From Lithodes maja (lineage: Eukaryota > Arthropoda > Malacostraca > Decapoda > Lithodidae): a stretch of 64,000 nt of DNA. The position numbers and the translations under genes are program-made. Below the pieces are notes generated by a model, which saw nothing but the letters and a program-made list of their open reading frames with translations, searched no databases and had not been told where the DNA came from. Positions 33,101-46,051 of the stretch are shown here, one piece after another (positions within the stretch are counted from its first letter, which is position 1; every line of letters begins with the position of its first letter). The stretch is from the NCBI GenBank assembly GCA_037953745.1, contig JBAKBP010004423.1, forward strand, positions 62,001-126,000, written 5' to 3'.

Positions 33101-34875
33101 AGACACCTTTTCTCACAACTACAAATAAGGGGAGATAATCTATACACTCCAGAAGGAAAAATTGTAATCACCCCCAACACTGCACTACCAACAAAGCAAT
33201 CCCTGCACTCCCACAACGGCATTCAACAAATCTATTGGACTCCTTCTACCTACATCACTGCCAAAAAGGTCACCGAAGCCTGTAGAGTATGTGCTTTAGG
33301 TAAAGATCGTACCCGTACTTCAGGACCTACTGGAAAACTAGTCACCTCAAAACCATGGCAATTGCTAGTAGTTGACGTCATGGGACCCATGGAAGGCATC
33401 AAAGGATTTAAGTATATCATCACTTTTGTGGATACTTATTCAAAATATGTCATTGCTTGTCCCGCTAAAGAACACACTGCTTTTGAAGTAGCTGAAGCCA
33501 TGATCCAACACGCGTTTCCGTATTTTGGTCTACCAAAACCCATCCACTCAGATAATGCTCCTGAGTTCACATGACACGTATGGACTCAAATTTCCCAAAT
33601 GTGTGAATTCAAAGTAAGCCATTATTGGCCCCAAGGAAACTCTATCTGCGAAAGAAGCCACCGCACCATTGCAAATCAGATAAGAACCCGCCTGCAACAA
33701 ATGAACACCACCAACTAGCCCAATCAAGTCAAGATAGTCCAGTGGGGGATTAATACCTGCCCCCGCCAAGACAGAATCTCACCCCATGAACGAGTTTTTG
33801 GGTTACCACCCCTCCTCCTTTCCTTACATCACCTGTCTGTCCCATATGAGCCCTCCTCTAATTTCTATCAATCCTTAATCCATTTAATATTCTGGCTCAG
33901 ACAACAACAATACCTGCAGGATCTCCAACCTGATGAGACCCCAAAACTCAGTCCTCACCATGTCGGCGATCTAGCTATGGTAGCTCAACTTCCTTTACCT
34001 TCCAAACTCAAGCCAAGATACAAAGGGCCCTTCGAAATCCTCACCGTACCAAACTGTTACCAGGTCACTATTAACTATTACGGAGAGTCACGCACCTACC
34101 GGAATCGATATGTACGTAGATTTCAACCAATTGATGACAACATCACTATGCTTGCTGATCCAAATGATAATGACACATTCCCTGCAACTAATTACCAAAA
34201 TTTAAGTTCCACAGAATCATTATCACCTCACCTCATTCCACCCATCACTCCTCCTCCTCCTCAGTCAAAGTCACCTGTACAAATTATCGAAAACTCAACT
34301 AGTAATTTCCTCCTCCACCTCCATCTAATCCCTATCGTCTCAACCTCTCAAATACTCAACCACCTCCCACTCGCATCTTTTCAGCCCCACCCAAACTTGT
34401 CACTCAAACACAATCTCATCTTCCCCCACCCCCTGCTACCCCTCTCTCCACCAACTCATCTTAAATAGATATCCCTATCTTTCCTATTTCCCCCTCTACT
34501 CAACCTACCACTCCAATAATATCCCATCTTCCTTCCAATAGTGCTCCTCCAACTGTCTCTAAACCACAGTTACCTTCAAAACTTCCTAGACCGATCAATC
34601 TAACACCTCAGCCATCCACTTCTACCAATAAAATTCCAGAATCAACAATTGCTCCTACAATCTCAGATCATCTCTCTACTTCTACCTCAACTAGCTCTCA
34701 ATCAACCTCCCAACCTTCACACATTCAACAAACCAAGTTGAAACCTTCATCATACTTAACCCAGTCTATTTCACATGCTCCTTGCAGAAGATCTGGCCGG
34801 CGTGTAACTCAAACAAAACGTTGGGCTCCCACCTTTACCCCAACAAACCGGAGGAAGACCTCTCCCAAACCAGCC
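30181..34875 (+). pseudogene. pol: Gypsy Pol (PR-RT-RNase H-IN), copy 1, multiply broken
   Basis: Domain order is protease, RT, RNase H, integrase, the Ty3/gypsy order. Protease: LGLDLLTSL near 30510, but the active-site position reads IELPV (30278-30292) instead of D-T/S-G. RT: FCIDYGQLND, TLDLQAGYWQV and YLDDIIVF. RNase H: the catalytic TDAS position reads TNVS (32610-32621), followed by a frameshift; another lies near 32758. Integrase: VVDVMGPM, SDNAPEFT and GNSICERSHR give the D-D-E residues; YKGPFEIL is the GPY/F module; the end is SGRRVTQTKRW. Stops at 31842, 32208, 32427 and 33572, plus a retroposon at 31048. Copy 1 lacks 9 nt in the integrase near 33620. Confidence 0.92.
31048..31581 (+). 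mobile_element. Retroposon with (AAC)n tail inside pol, copy 1
   Basis: Insertion of 534 bp between protease and RT. The 13-bp target duplication is aacaacaaactga (31035-31047 and 31582-31594). The element ends in an AAC repeat, as a LINE 3' end or LINE-dependent SINE would. Removing it and one duplication joins the two pol parts in frame. No tRNA-like boxes are seen. The same insertion is present in copies 2 and 3. Confidence 0.85.
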
Positions 34876-34990
34876 GCACCTGTCAAACCAGCCGCACCTG
34901 TCCAACCAACCACACCTGTCAAACCAGCCATACCTGTCAAACCAGCCACACCTGTCCAACCAGCCACACCTGTCAAGCAGCCACACCTGT
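34868..34990 (+). repeat. 18-bp Pro-rich coding repeat, copy 1
   Basis: Six to seven units of the type ccagccgcacctgtcaaa, encoding a P-A-x-P-V-K/Q hexapeptide repeat. It links the end of pol to the Pro/Thr-rich frame downstream. Confidence 0.85.
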
Positions 34991-35104
34991 CACACCTGCT
35001 AAACCTGCCATGCCAACCACACCTGCCACCTCAATGTTACCCACCATGGCAGCCACAACTGCGCCCCTGACCCGAGTCACCACCTCACCTGTCGCCTCGA
35101 CGTC

Positions 35105-35767
35105 ATGCCAGCCACAAATGCACCCCTGACCCAAGTCACCACCGCACCTGTCACCTCGACGTCACCTACCAGGATAACTACAAATGCACACCTGACAGAG
35201 TCACCTGGTCAGATTAGTGACCTCAACTCCAACAAGCTCCTCCCATCTATAGCAGAGGGCAACGACGACAGCATCACCAAAACTTCACCAGTCAGTTCCA
35301 GCCAAGCAGCCAAAACACCAACAGCATTCAGTCCTAACCCTGTCACCCCAAGTATGAAGATCAACAAGCTCTCCATATCCACAACAAGCAAAAGGACCGA
35401 CATTACCACTCCAGCCCAGTTGATTCATCTGGCCAACTTGTCTCCCACGTCATTCCAATTCACCATCCACTACGACTCGAACGCACCAAACGACATTCAG
35501 ACAGTAGTTTGGTGCCGATTCCTCAAGGGCCTTGAACCATGCTTCCTGACCAAAACCTACAGGACATACCAGATTCAAGCTCGAGGACAAGATTTTTTTT
35601 TAGAAGAAGGTGGTGAAATGACGGGGTTGGACGGAGCCTCATTAGAACCACCACCATATCTGCCTCCAAATAACGAAAGAACTCCAACCAGGATAGCCAC
35701 CATCAGAACAAAGAAAAGGAACAAGAGAAAAACCGTAAAGAAGGCAGAAGTGAAAACAACACAGTGA
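35105..35767 (+). pseudogene. Gypsy 3' Pro/Thr/Ser-rich reading frame, copy 1
   Basis: 220 codons starting MPATNAPLTQ. It probably continues an upstream Pro/Thr-rich frame through two frame changes in the 18-bp repeat region. It is low-complexity (PVTSTSPTRITTNA), then less biased (FQFTIHYDSNAPNDIQ, VVWCRFLKGLEPCF) and ends in a basic stretch (KKRNKRKTVKKAE). No signal peptide, transmembrane segment or furin site, so no support for an envelope protein. In copy 1 a TGA ends it at 35767, ten codons before the stop used in copies 2 and 3. Function unknown. Confidence 0.5.
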
Positions 35768-36423
35768 CCCCTGGTACGGTACCACCTGGTAACATAAAGC
35801 CCTCTACCGGTATCCACAGGACAGAGGCCACTCACTAGGGATAATCTCGTGCTACCAATCGTGTCACACGGCCCGTTTCCCTACCCAAGTTTACTCATAA
35901 ACTAGAACCAGATTTAAATTATGATGTAGAGTCGTTTATGCAAATGACCCTTCAGCACCCAACTTTCTATATAAACTATGTTAACCAGAATAACCCCATC
36001 TACAATGATGAAGGCCACCAACAACCACAATAGACAGTAAATGATTGATAACGAAAGCATTACATACCATGTTAATAATAGATAAAAGCCAGAAGAAATG
36101 TAAAATAATTATCATGGCCACAAACAAGCTTTCTAAAATATAAATTTAATATCAATCAATAAAGAATAGCATATCCCATGTATTTCCATGTACTCTATAT
36201 TTTTAAGACCATTATTAACCATATAATAATTAAAACCAAAAAATTCACATGCCCTTATTATTTCGAAAAGCAATAATCATGTGCCAAATTTAAAACAAAA
36301 TATTACCTACCTGAAATAATTGTTAGTCAGTCCAATTTGCGGAATACTTTAAGTTAGCTTTCGAGCAAGACTTATCGTATAGACCATTTTGGATGATACT
36401 TCCGTAAAAAGAGGTATTTAGGG
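35768..36423. other. Gypsy copy 1 3' non-coding region and polypurine tract
   Basis: No gene. It contains the empty sites used above for the foldback, Academ-like and hAT insertions. It ends with gtaaaaagaggtatttaggg; aaaaagagg is the likely polypurine tract. Confidence 0.7.
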
Positions 36424-39171
36424 TGCAGTGACCAAGAGAGTGTATGTAGGCGAGCTAGACGAACAATCCTAGTTGTGTGTGAGAACGGCGTGTCCCTCTG
36501 ATGTCTACAGACTACGAGCCATACGTTTGGTCAGATTTCTCTCACGGATCCTACTCCTCCACCTCACCCCAAATTAAGTGTTTCTACATTACTATATTTT
36601 GGAATTATTGTGAAGGCTATAATTATAAGGTATGTTAGTGTTTAAATTATAGTAATCTTAGAGGCCTTTTTCGGACTCTCCTTCCCATAACTTTTACCTC
36701 GCGTTGAGAAAACAATACACATTCTCTATGTAAGGTTACTATATCTATAACAATCTGGATATAACCCATTTATATTCCACATTAATGTTATATATATGAT
36801 TTACCTAGTATTTATACCCATACACCATACGTAATTACCCGTGAACACTATCAGATCTTATTCATTGTGTTATTATTTTGCTGGGTACGTAACCGCATCG
36901 TAAAGTGTTCAAAGGGAGCGTAATTTGTATTTGTTCATAACTCTATCTTATATATAAATATTTATTTTATATTTAATTTAGAATCACAATCATCTGTCTA
37001 TCTATCTATCTATATGCTCATGCCCAATCCCCACTTTTCCTATTTTGTTATTTCTATAATTTCAATTATAATTCCTTTTATTCTCTTCCCCGTCTAGTTT
37101 AAACTCTGTGCGTTGAGTATTTTATGCTTTCTTTTTGTCTGATTTTATTTTACATCCAGACCTGTGAATTTATAATCAACTTCTTAATTCGGTCAACCAC
37201 GTTATACGGTTAATATTACTTTAACATCAGTTCGGGAATTTATATTCTACCGTAAGGTGTTCCCAGCCTATATATTATGCTATTGTGATTCACTACTATA
37301 GTTCTGTGAAGTCATTTTATTTTATATTCCCAGCCTATATATTCTGGCTATTGTGATTCACTACTATAGTTCTGTGAAGTCATTTTATTTTATATTCCCA
37401 GCCTATATATTATGCTATTGTGATTCACTACTATAGTTCTGTGAAGTCATTTTATTTTATATTCCCAGCCTATATATTATGCTATTGTGATTCACTACTA
37501 TAGTTCTGTGAAGTCATTTTATTTTATATTCCCAGCCTATATATTCTGGCTATTGTGATTCACTACAATAGTTCTGTGAAGTCATTTTATTTTATATTCC
37601 CAGCCTATATATTATGCTATTGTGATTCACTACTATAGTTCTGTGAAGTCATTTTATTTTATATTCCCAGCCTATATATTCTGGCTATTGTGATTCACTA
37701 CTATAGTTCTGTGAAGTCATTTTATTTTATATTCCCAGCCTATATATTCTGGCTATTGTGATTCACTACTATAGTTCTGTGAAGTCATTTTATTTTATAT
37801 TCCCAGCCTATATATTATGCTATTGTGATTCACTACTATAGTTCTGTGAAGTCATTTTATTTTATATTCCCAGCCTATATATTCTGGCTATTGTGATTCA
37901 CTACTATAGTTCTGTGAAGTCATTTTATTTTATATTCCCAGCCTATATATTCTGGCTATTGTGATTCACTACTATAGTTCTGTGAAGTCATTTTATTTTA
38001 TATTCCCAGCCTATATATTATGCTATTGTGATTCACTACTATAGTTCTGTGAAGTCATTTTATTTTATATTCCCAGCCTATATATTCTGGCTATTGTGAT
38101 TCACTACTATAGTTCTGTGAAGTCATTTTATTTTATATTCCCAGCCTATATATTATGCTATTGTGATTCACTACTATAGTTCTGTGAAGTCATTTTATTT
38201 TATATTCCCAGCCTATATGTTCTGGCTATTGTGATTCACTACTATAGTTCTGTGAAGTCATTTTATTTTATATTCCCAGCCTATATATTCTGGCTATTGT
38301 GATTCACTACTATAGTTCTGTGAAGTCATTTTATTTTATATTCCCAGCCTATATATTCTGGCTATTGTGATTCACTACTATAGTTCTGTGAAGTCATTTT
38401 ATTTTATATTCCCAGCCTATATATTATGCTATTGTGATTCACTACTATAGTTCTGTGAAGTCATTTTATTTTATATTCCCAGCCTATATATTTGGCTATT
38501 GTGATTCACTACTATAGTTCTGTGAAGTCATTTTATTTTATATTCCCAGCCTATATATTATGCTATTGTGATTCACTACTATAGTTCTGTGAAGTCATTT
38601 TATTTTATATTCCCAGCCTATATATTCTGGCTATTGTGATTCACTACTATAGTTCTGTGAAGTCATTTTATTTTATATTCCCAGCCTATATATTCTGGCT
38701 ATTGTGATTCACTACTATAGTTCTGTGAAGTCATTTTATTTTATATTCCCAGCCTATATATTATGCTATTGTGATTCACTACTATAGTTCTGTGAAGTAA
38801 TTTTATTTTATATTCCCAGCCTATATATTCTGGCTATTGTGATTCACTACTATAGTTCTGTGAAGTCATTTTATTTTATATTCCCAGCCTATATATTCTG
38901 GCTATTGTGATTCACTACTATAGTTCTGTGAAGTCATTTTATTTTATATTCCCAGCCTATATATTATGCTATTGTGATTCACTACTATAGTTCTGTGAAG
39001 TCATTTTATTTTATATTCCCAGCCTATATATTCTGGCTATCTTGATTCACTACCATAGTTCTGTGATTTCATTTTATTTTTTATTCCCAGTTTATATATT
39101 CTGGCTATTGTGATTCACTACTAAAGTTCTGTGAAGTCATTTTATTTCATTATTCGTTCCGCCACTTATGT
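36424..39171 (+). repeat. Gypsy LTR2 (about 2.75 kb), shared by copies 1 and 2
   Basis: Same structure as LTR1: unique 5' part, minisatellite, diverged end units and tail. It is at once the 3' LTR of copy 1 and the 5' LTR of copy 2. Downstream-tail variants (aaatccaatttatc, agtcgtatag) group it with LTR1 rather than with LTR3 and LTR4. Confidence 0.75.
37262..39150. repeat. 67/68-bp minisatellite in LTR2, 28 units
   Basis: Type order from 37262: A B AA B A BB A BB A B A BBB A c A BB A BB A, then the two diverged end units; c is a 66-bp variant (tatatatttggct). No 944-bp higher-order block as in LTR1. Confidence 0.93.
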
Positions 39172-40210
39172 TGGCGATCCCCATTATATTTTCCAGTTCT
39201 GTGAGTTTCCATTCATAATTACTGTGTTCTAACCTCTTTTGGTTAATTTTATTCAATACACATTCTGTGAATTTGAGTTCCCACAGTGCTATCATATTTA
39301 GCAATGACTTCGGCTAACTTTTATTTTTCGTATACTTAATGTATATTTATTCACTATTCTGATATTGTAATTTAAATCCAATTTATCTTTCCCTATAACT
39401 CGGACTAAAGACAAATTTGTATATCTCCATCCTAGTCGTATAGTTCCATATTCAGTTTGTTTATTTATCCGCCCTCTCAGTACACTTGACCTAAACCCCT
39501 AGGCGCGGTATCTTTGATGTTTACCTGTGCGGCTGATACCTCGCACTAACTCTGCCGCGCTTCACTCTCAGTATCCAAGGTCGCATTAACCTTGTTTACT
39601 ATTGTTTTGTCTGAACCTCTCTTTGAATAGTTTATTGTTTATATATATTGTCATTGTCATTTATGATTTATATTATGAATCATTGCCATTTCAATTTGAT
39701 GTTATGTTGTGACACCATGAATGTTGAATTATGAACTCTGTGTGTCCAGGTATTTTAGCTCGACCGTCCTTTGATTTCGGCCCTGTCACTCCTTGAAATC
39801 TGGGGGAGGCACTCGCTGCAGGCAGTTATGCCTTTTGTCTCCCTCATTCACATAGAAAAAACAAATCTCAACATATTTTAGTCACCAAACTTATCCGGAT
39901 CTTAGTTATATAACTCTATGTACCCTAGCTATATATGAAATATAACTTGTGTGCCTAATTTGGTGTATTCATTGTCTTTGGTGGAGATTGAGTGAACTAT
40001 GAAATAGTTATATCAATGCTAGTTATGATCCTGTCGAACAGTATCACATTCTGAGTTACCTTCATAGGGCTTATAAGAACATATTCCTAAAGCGTGCTGG
40101 ACTACAGCGTCGCATAACACTGATGGCAGTGGTGTCTCCATACGACATAGCAGCTTTGATTTCCAAAATTCATTTTTTTATTACTCAATCAACCCCAAAT
40201 ACAAGTACCA
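39172..40210. other. Gypsy copy 2 leader
   Basis: Non-coding. At about 39890-39915 the palindromic stretch found in copies 1 and 3 is shorter and inverted. A 2-nt deletion just before 40211 breaks the gag frame upstream of MAGKSLDII. Confidence 0.65.
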
Positions 40211-40894
40211 ATGGCTGGTAAATCGCTTGACATTATTTCTTTCAAGCAAGAGGATTATGATATCAATACGTATCTTGAAATTGTGAAACCTGTCCTAGAT
40301 ATTATATTCAGAGAGGATGAGAATGCAAAGATGCACACAGTAGTTATGAAATTAGGCAAGCATGCGGCTCTCGTATCCGGGTATGGGCGTGACAATCCTC
40401 AGTTGACCTGGGCACAGTTTGAGAGTTATACGAAGGTAGCTATTAACCCATCGTTGGGTAAGACGATAGCAGACCGACATTTTCATGATGTCAAGTATAC
40501 AGGGAATCTAGAAAACACAATCAGTCAATTGAATCAGCTGGCCGTGACAGCATTCCCCCAGAATACTGCTGCTCAACGGAAAGAGAGTGTGTTTAGTGCA
40601 CTACTGAGGATATTACCTACTACAGTATCAGATTACTTTGCTGTAGCAGAACCTACGGGTTACGAAGCAGACATGCCAATAATTCGGCGTATCTTGGCTT
40701 TGAGGAAAACAAAGGAACATGATAAGATCGCCGTCATCAGCCGAGCCACCACTCACCCTCACCCTTCTGCAACATTTTCGGGTAGCCCTGCAGTGCCCCG
40801 TCAAAGTGACAAGATAGAGGAATGGGCCCGAATCCGCCCCTCTGACTGGAAGCCATCCACTTCCAACTGTCCTCTAGTAGCTCTAAAAAGGTAA
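40211..40894 (+). CDS. gag: Gypsy Gag-like protein, copy 2 (short start)
   Basis: 227 codons from MAGKSLDIIS. The amino-acid sequence is identical to the corresponding part of copy 1. The upstream ATG used in copies 1 and 3 is out of frame here because of a 2-nt deletion. Either the short start is the authentic one or copy 2 is N-terminally damaged. Confidence 0.65.
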   Translation: MAGKSLDIISFKQEDYDINTYLEIVKPVLDIIFREDENAKMHTVVMKLGKHAALVSGYGRDNPQLTWAQFESYTKVAINPSLGKTIADRHFHDVKYTGNLENTISQLNQLAVTAFPQNTAAQRKESVFSALLRILPTTVSDYFAVAEPTGYEADMPIIRRILALRKTKEHDKIAVISRATTHPHPSATFSGSPAVPRQSDKIEEWARIRPSDWKPSTSNCPLVALKR

Positions 40895-41109
40895 TTTTTT
40901 TAATTAACCAAGCGTCATTTTAGAATGCCTACCCTTTGGGGCTCAGATTTCATGGGTTAAATCACGATGTGTTGCTACAATAAATGACGATGAAACTGCA
41001 GGGATCGAAGAGCATGAAGAAGAAGAAAACCAGGACACACCTGAGGTAATACAGGACACTATCGAGATTCAGGATGACCTGGATTCTTAAACTGCCCCCG
41101 TCCTCAGAT

Positions 41110-42490
41110 CGTCAAGCTGGCGGGGGCTCAGGATGGGACAGACACAGTAAAACTTCCCATTTATAATCATCTCACTCTGAATGGGGTGAAAGTCTGACTT
41201 CTAATTGACCTTCCCGTTCATGTCTCCTCTTCTTTCTTCCAACAACATCACAATCTTTTGGTCCTCTTCAGACCTGCACCATAGTTCTAATAGACGCCAA
41301 TGATGGCATCATTCCTAACTGTGGAGAAACTGTGCCACTTTATGTTATCACCCCTCTTCCTGATCACAGGGCACATCAGTCTTTCATGATATATTCCCCC
41401 CCAAGAGACCAAATACGATGGATATTTGGGTCTCGACTTGCTCACATCCCTTCATGCATCCATTGACTGTCAGCAAAACACTTTAAAATTTGCCCCTCTT
41501 GGAAAAAAAAAAAAAACAAAAAAAACAATCTGACGGCACTCCAGCCATCCAATCCCTACTTAATGTGAAACCTGAACTAAATTTTCATAACAATCAGGAG
41601 AAATCACGCAAACCAGCCATCTGCACCACAAAAATTACCCAAACTATCACATCCAAAGCAGTAACTCTTCCCCCTCATCATGAAAAATGGGTATCTATCC
41701 TCCCGACGTTACCTGGTGACGTCATAATCACCCCGAACCTCCAAAGTCCTTTCCACAGAGATTGCCTGACCGCTCCAGCCATTATCCCTAACCAACTAAA
41801 TTGCATTAAAATTGCTAACATCTCTGATCAACCTATCACGTTACCAAAAGGATTAGCCATTGAAGAGCTAGAAACGCATGCAGAAGAACTATCCCTCCCA
41901 AATGATAGTGAAACCTCTCCACCTTTCAAACTACCTGACATTCCTTCCCACTTAACTTCTCAACAACAAACTGAAGGCAGGTGCCCAACTCCGAAAGGAG
42001 TTGAAATAGGGGAGCTATCCCTCCGCCAAAGGCGGCTTTCTAGGGCCTTTCCTAGCTGATGCCGAGAGGATTGGGTTCTAGTCATGTGGTGATGGGCTGG
42101 TCTATCAGAGTGAGAGCTGAGTGATCTCTGCCATACCCATAGCTTACTCTGACTGTTCCTCTTACTTATATATCTTCTAGATCTCAAGTGACGGCATCTT
42201 TTCCGTGGATCGACCTCCCTACTGCCAACCTAAAAGTTGGCAGATTGGGAGCCAAAGCGTCACATTTTTCCCTTGCCCCTCAACTTTCCCTTCATAATTG
42301 CTGAGGGGCACAGGGCCTTGGGTGGGGCTTTGGTTTCCCGGGCGTTTCCGCGCCCTCCTCAGCTCCCTGCCTTAGAGTGGCTTCGGTCACCCGTGCTTTG
42401 TTAGTGGTAAGCAGGGAGGGTTTTGTGGGGGCGCTCTTTGGCCTTGGCCTTGCTCGGGACCTTGGGGCTGTTCGGCCAGGCAGCCTGGGG

Positions 42491-42525
<35 letters not shown>

Positions 42526-45500
42526 ACTGACTTACGTGACTTGATGACTTCCTTCCAATACATCTTCGCCACATCCAACCGAGCCGTCGGGAAAACCAAC
42601 GTACTTCACCACCCAATCCATACTGTTGGACAACCAATTAAACAACCTATTCCCAAGAAGAATCCAATCCAGAGAGAACAAGAGGAATTTCAAGTGAAGG
42701 ACATGTTAGCAACAGGAGTAGGTAAACCCTCCACTAGTCCGTGGTCCTCTCCTGTGATATTAGAGAGAAAAAAAGATTGATCTACTAGATTCTGCATAGA
42801 TTACGGACAACTTAATGACGTCACTATCAAAGACGCAACTCCACTACCTCGCATCGACGATTCTCTAGATTCCCTACTAAGTGCAAAGTGGTTCACCACC
42901 CTTGATTTGCAAGCTGGATATTGGCAAGTACCCGTACTTCCGGAACACCAACAGAAAACGGCATTAGCTACCAGCCAGGGGAGACTATATGAGTTTACCG
43001 TACTGCCTATTGGCCTCTGTAACGGTCCTGCCACCTTTTCTAGACTCATGGAATCCGTATTGCAAGGATTAACCTGGGAAACTTGTTTAGCATACTTAGA
43101 TGACATCATTGTTTTTGGTAAAACCTGGGCTGAACATCTCCAATGACTCCGCCAAGTATTTCAATGGATTCGAGATGCCAAATTAAAATTCAAGCCTTCT
43201 AAATGCACCTTAGCACAGAAAGAAGTTCCATTCGTAGGCCACATCGTCTCTGAAGAAGGAATCGCCCCAGACCCAGAAAAATTACAAGCCATCAGTGCAA
43301 TAATCCCCCCCCCACCCCACCACCAACGTTAAAGGAGTCCAAGCATTTCTTGGATTAGCGTCATAATATCATCGCTTTGTAAAGAATGTTGCCACCATCG
43401 CCAAACCTCTCCACGATTTAACTAAGAAAGAAGAACCATTTCTGTGGACCACCCAACGCCTTCAAGCCTTCAACTCCCTGAAAGATCCATTAATTGCCTC
43501 TCCATTTGTCTCCTTTCCTGATTATACCAAACCATTCCGTCTCTACACCAATGTTTCAATTCGGTATTGGAGCAGTTCTGGGTCAAACCAGAGATGGGCG
43601 CGAACATATTATCGCGTGCACCAGCAGAACTCTAAATCCAGCTGAAATAAACTATCCTATCACGAAGAGAGAATGTTTGGGAATAATTTGGGCCCTTGCA
43701 ACATTTCAAAGCCTACCTAGCAGGTGTCAAAGTTACCGTGAATACAGATCACCACGCCCTCCAATGGTTTCGCAAATCTGAAACTAAGAACGCTCTAACC
43801 GTCAGATGGCGTGAATCTCTAGAAGAGTTTGACTTTGAAATAGCCTACAGGCCTGGGAAGTTACATACAAATGCGGATGCCCTATCCAGACTTCCCCTAG
43901 ATTCAACCATAATTACGACCACCACAGAAAGTGATAACCAACCCATTCTAGCCATTCACCATCAAGATTCAGCGGATCAAGATCAGCAATACCTCCTGCA
44001 ACAATTTCATCGACAACAAAAACCAGACTGGATACCTAGACACCTTTTCTCACAACTACAAATAAGGGGAGATAATCTATACACTCCAGAAGGAAAAATT
44101 GTAATCACCCCCAACACTGCACTACCAACAATGCAATCCCTGCACTCCCACAACGGCATTCAACAAATCTATTGGACTCCTTCTACCTACATCACTGCCA
44201 AAAAGGTCACCGAAGCCTGTAGAGTATGTGCTTTAGGTAAAGATCGTACCCGTACTTCTGGACCTACTGGAAAACTAGTCACCTCAAAACCATGGCAATT
44301 GCTAGTAGTTGACGTCATGGGACCCATGGAAGGCATCAAAGGATTTAAGTATATCATCACTTTTGTGGATACTTATTCAAAATATGTCATTGCTTGTCCC
44401 GCTAAAGAACACACTGCTTTTGAAGTAGCTGAAGCCATGATCCAACACGCGTTTCCGTATTTTGGTCTACCAAAAGCCATCCACTCAGATAATGCTCCTG
44501 AGTTCACATGACACGTATGGACTCAAATTTCCCAAATGTGTGGATTCAAAGTAAGCCATTCATCTCCTTATTGGCCCCAAGGAAACTCTATCTGCGAAAG
44601 AAGCCACCGCACCATTGCAAATCAGATAAGAATCCGCCTGCAACAAATGAACACCACCAACTAGCCCAATCAAGTCAAGATAGTCCAGTGGGGGATTAAT
44701 ACCTGCCCCCGCCAAGACGGAATCTCACCCCATGAACGAGTTTTTGGGTTACCACCCCTCCTCCTTTCCTTACATCACCTGTCTGTCCCATATGAGCCCT
44801 CCTCTAATTTCTATCAATCCTTAATCCATTTAATATTCTGGCTCAGACAACAACAATACCTGCAGGATCTCCAACCTGATGAGACCCCAAAACTCAGTCC
44901 TCACCATGTCGGCGATCTAGCTATGGTAGCTCAACTTCCTTTACCTTCCAAACTCAAGCCAAGATACAAAGGGCCCTTCGAAATCCTCACCGTACCAAAC
45001 TGTTACCAGGTCACTATTAACTATTACGGAGAGTCACGCACCTACCGGAATCGATTATGTACGTAGATTTCCACCAATTGATGACAACATCACTATGCTT
45101 GCTGATCCAAATGATAATGACACATTCCCTGCAACTAATTACCAAAATTTAAGTTCCACAGAATCATTATCACCTCACCTCATTCCACCCATCACTCCTC
45201 CTCCTCCTCAGTCAAAGTCACCTGTACAAATTATCGAAAACTCAACTAGTAATTTCCTCCTCCACCTCCATCTAATCCCTATCGTCTCAACCTCTCAAAT
45301 ACTCAACCACCTCCCACTCGCATCTTTTCAGCCCCACCCAAACTTGTCACTCAAACACAATCTCATCTTCCCCCACCCCCTGCTACCCCTCTCTCCACCA
45401 ACTCATCTTAAATAGATATCCCTATCTTTCCTATTTCCCCCTCTACTCAACCTACCACTCCAATAATATCCCATCTTCCTTCCAATAGTGCTCCTCCAAC

Positions 45501-45820
45501 TGTCTCTAAACCACAGTTACCTTCAAAACTTCCTAGACCGATCAATCTATCACCTCAGCCATCCACTTCTACCAATAAAATTCCAGAATCAACAATTGCT
45601 CCTACAATCTCAGATCATCTCTCTACTTCTACCTCAACTAGCTCTCAATCAACCTCCCAACCTTCACACATTCAACAAACCAAGTTGAAACCTTCATCAT
45701 ATTTAACCCAGTCTATTTCACATGCTCCTTGCAGAAGATCTGGCCGGCGTGTAACTCAAACAAAACGTTGGGCTCCCACCTTTACCCCAACAAACCGGAG
45801 GAAGACCTCTCCCAAACCAG
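41110..45820 (+). pseudogene. pol: Gypsy Pol, copy 2, multiply broken
   Basis: Same domain order and same shared lesions as copy 1. Differences: the protease position reads IDLPV (D retained, 41207-41209) with a TGA four codons earlier (41194-41196); the protease-RT linker is open to 42059; the C-run near 43305 has nine C (eight in copy 1), adding a frameshift; the 9 nt missing from the copy 1 integrase are present; one extra T near 45055 breaks the GPY/F tail frame. Confidence 0.92.
41975..42517 (+). mobile_element. Retroposon with (AAC)n tail inside pol, copy 2
   Basis: Same insertion site and same 13-bp duplication as in copy 1, so it was copied with the array. The AAC tail is about nine bases longer than in copy 1. 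Confidence 0.85.
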
Positions 45821-46051
45821 CCGCACCTGTCAAACCAGCCGCACCTGTCCAACCAACCACACCTGTCAAACCAGCCATACCTGTCAAACCAGCCACACCT
45901 GTCCAACCAGCCACACCTGTCAAGCAGCCACACCTGTCACACCTGCTAAACCTGCCATGCCAACCACACCTGCCACCTCAATGTTACCCACCATGGCAGC
46001 CACAACTGCGCCCCTGACCCGAGTAACCACCTCACCTGTCGCCTCGACGTC

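Noticed and set aside
34771..34986. Minus-strand CGWFDR repeat frame (also at 45718 and 59422)
   Set aside because: Antisense shadow of the 18-bp Pro-rich coding repeat.
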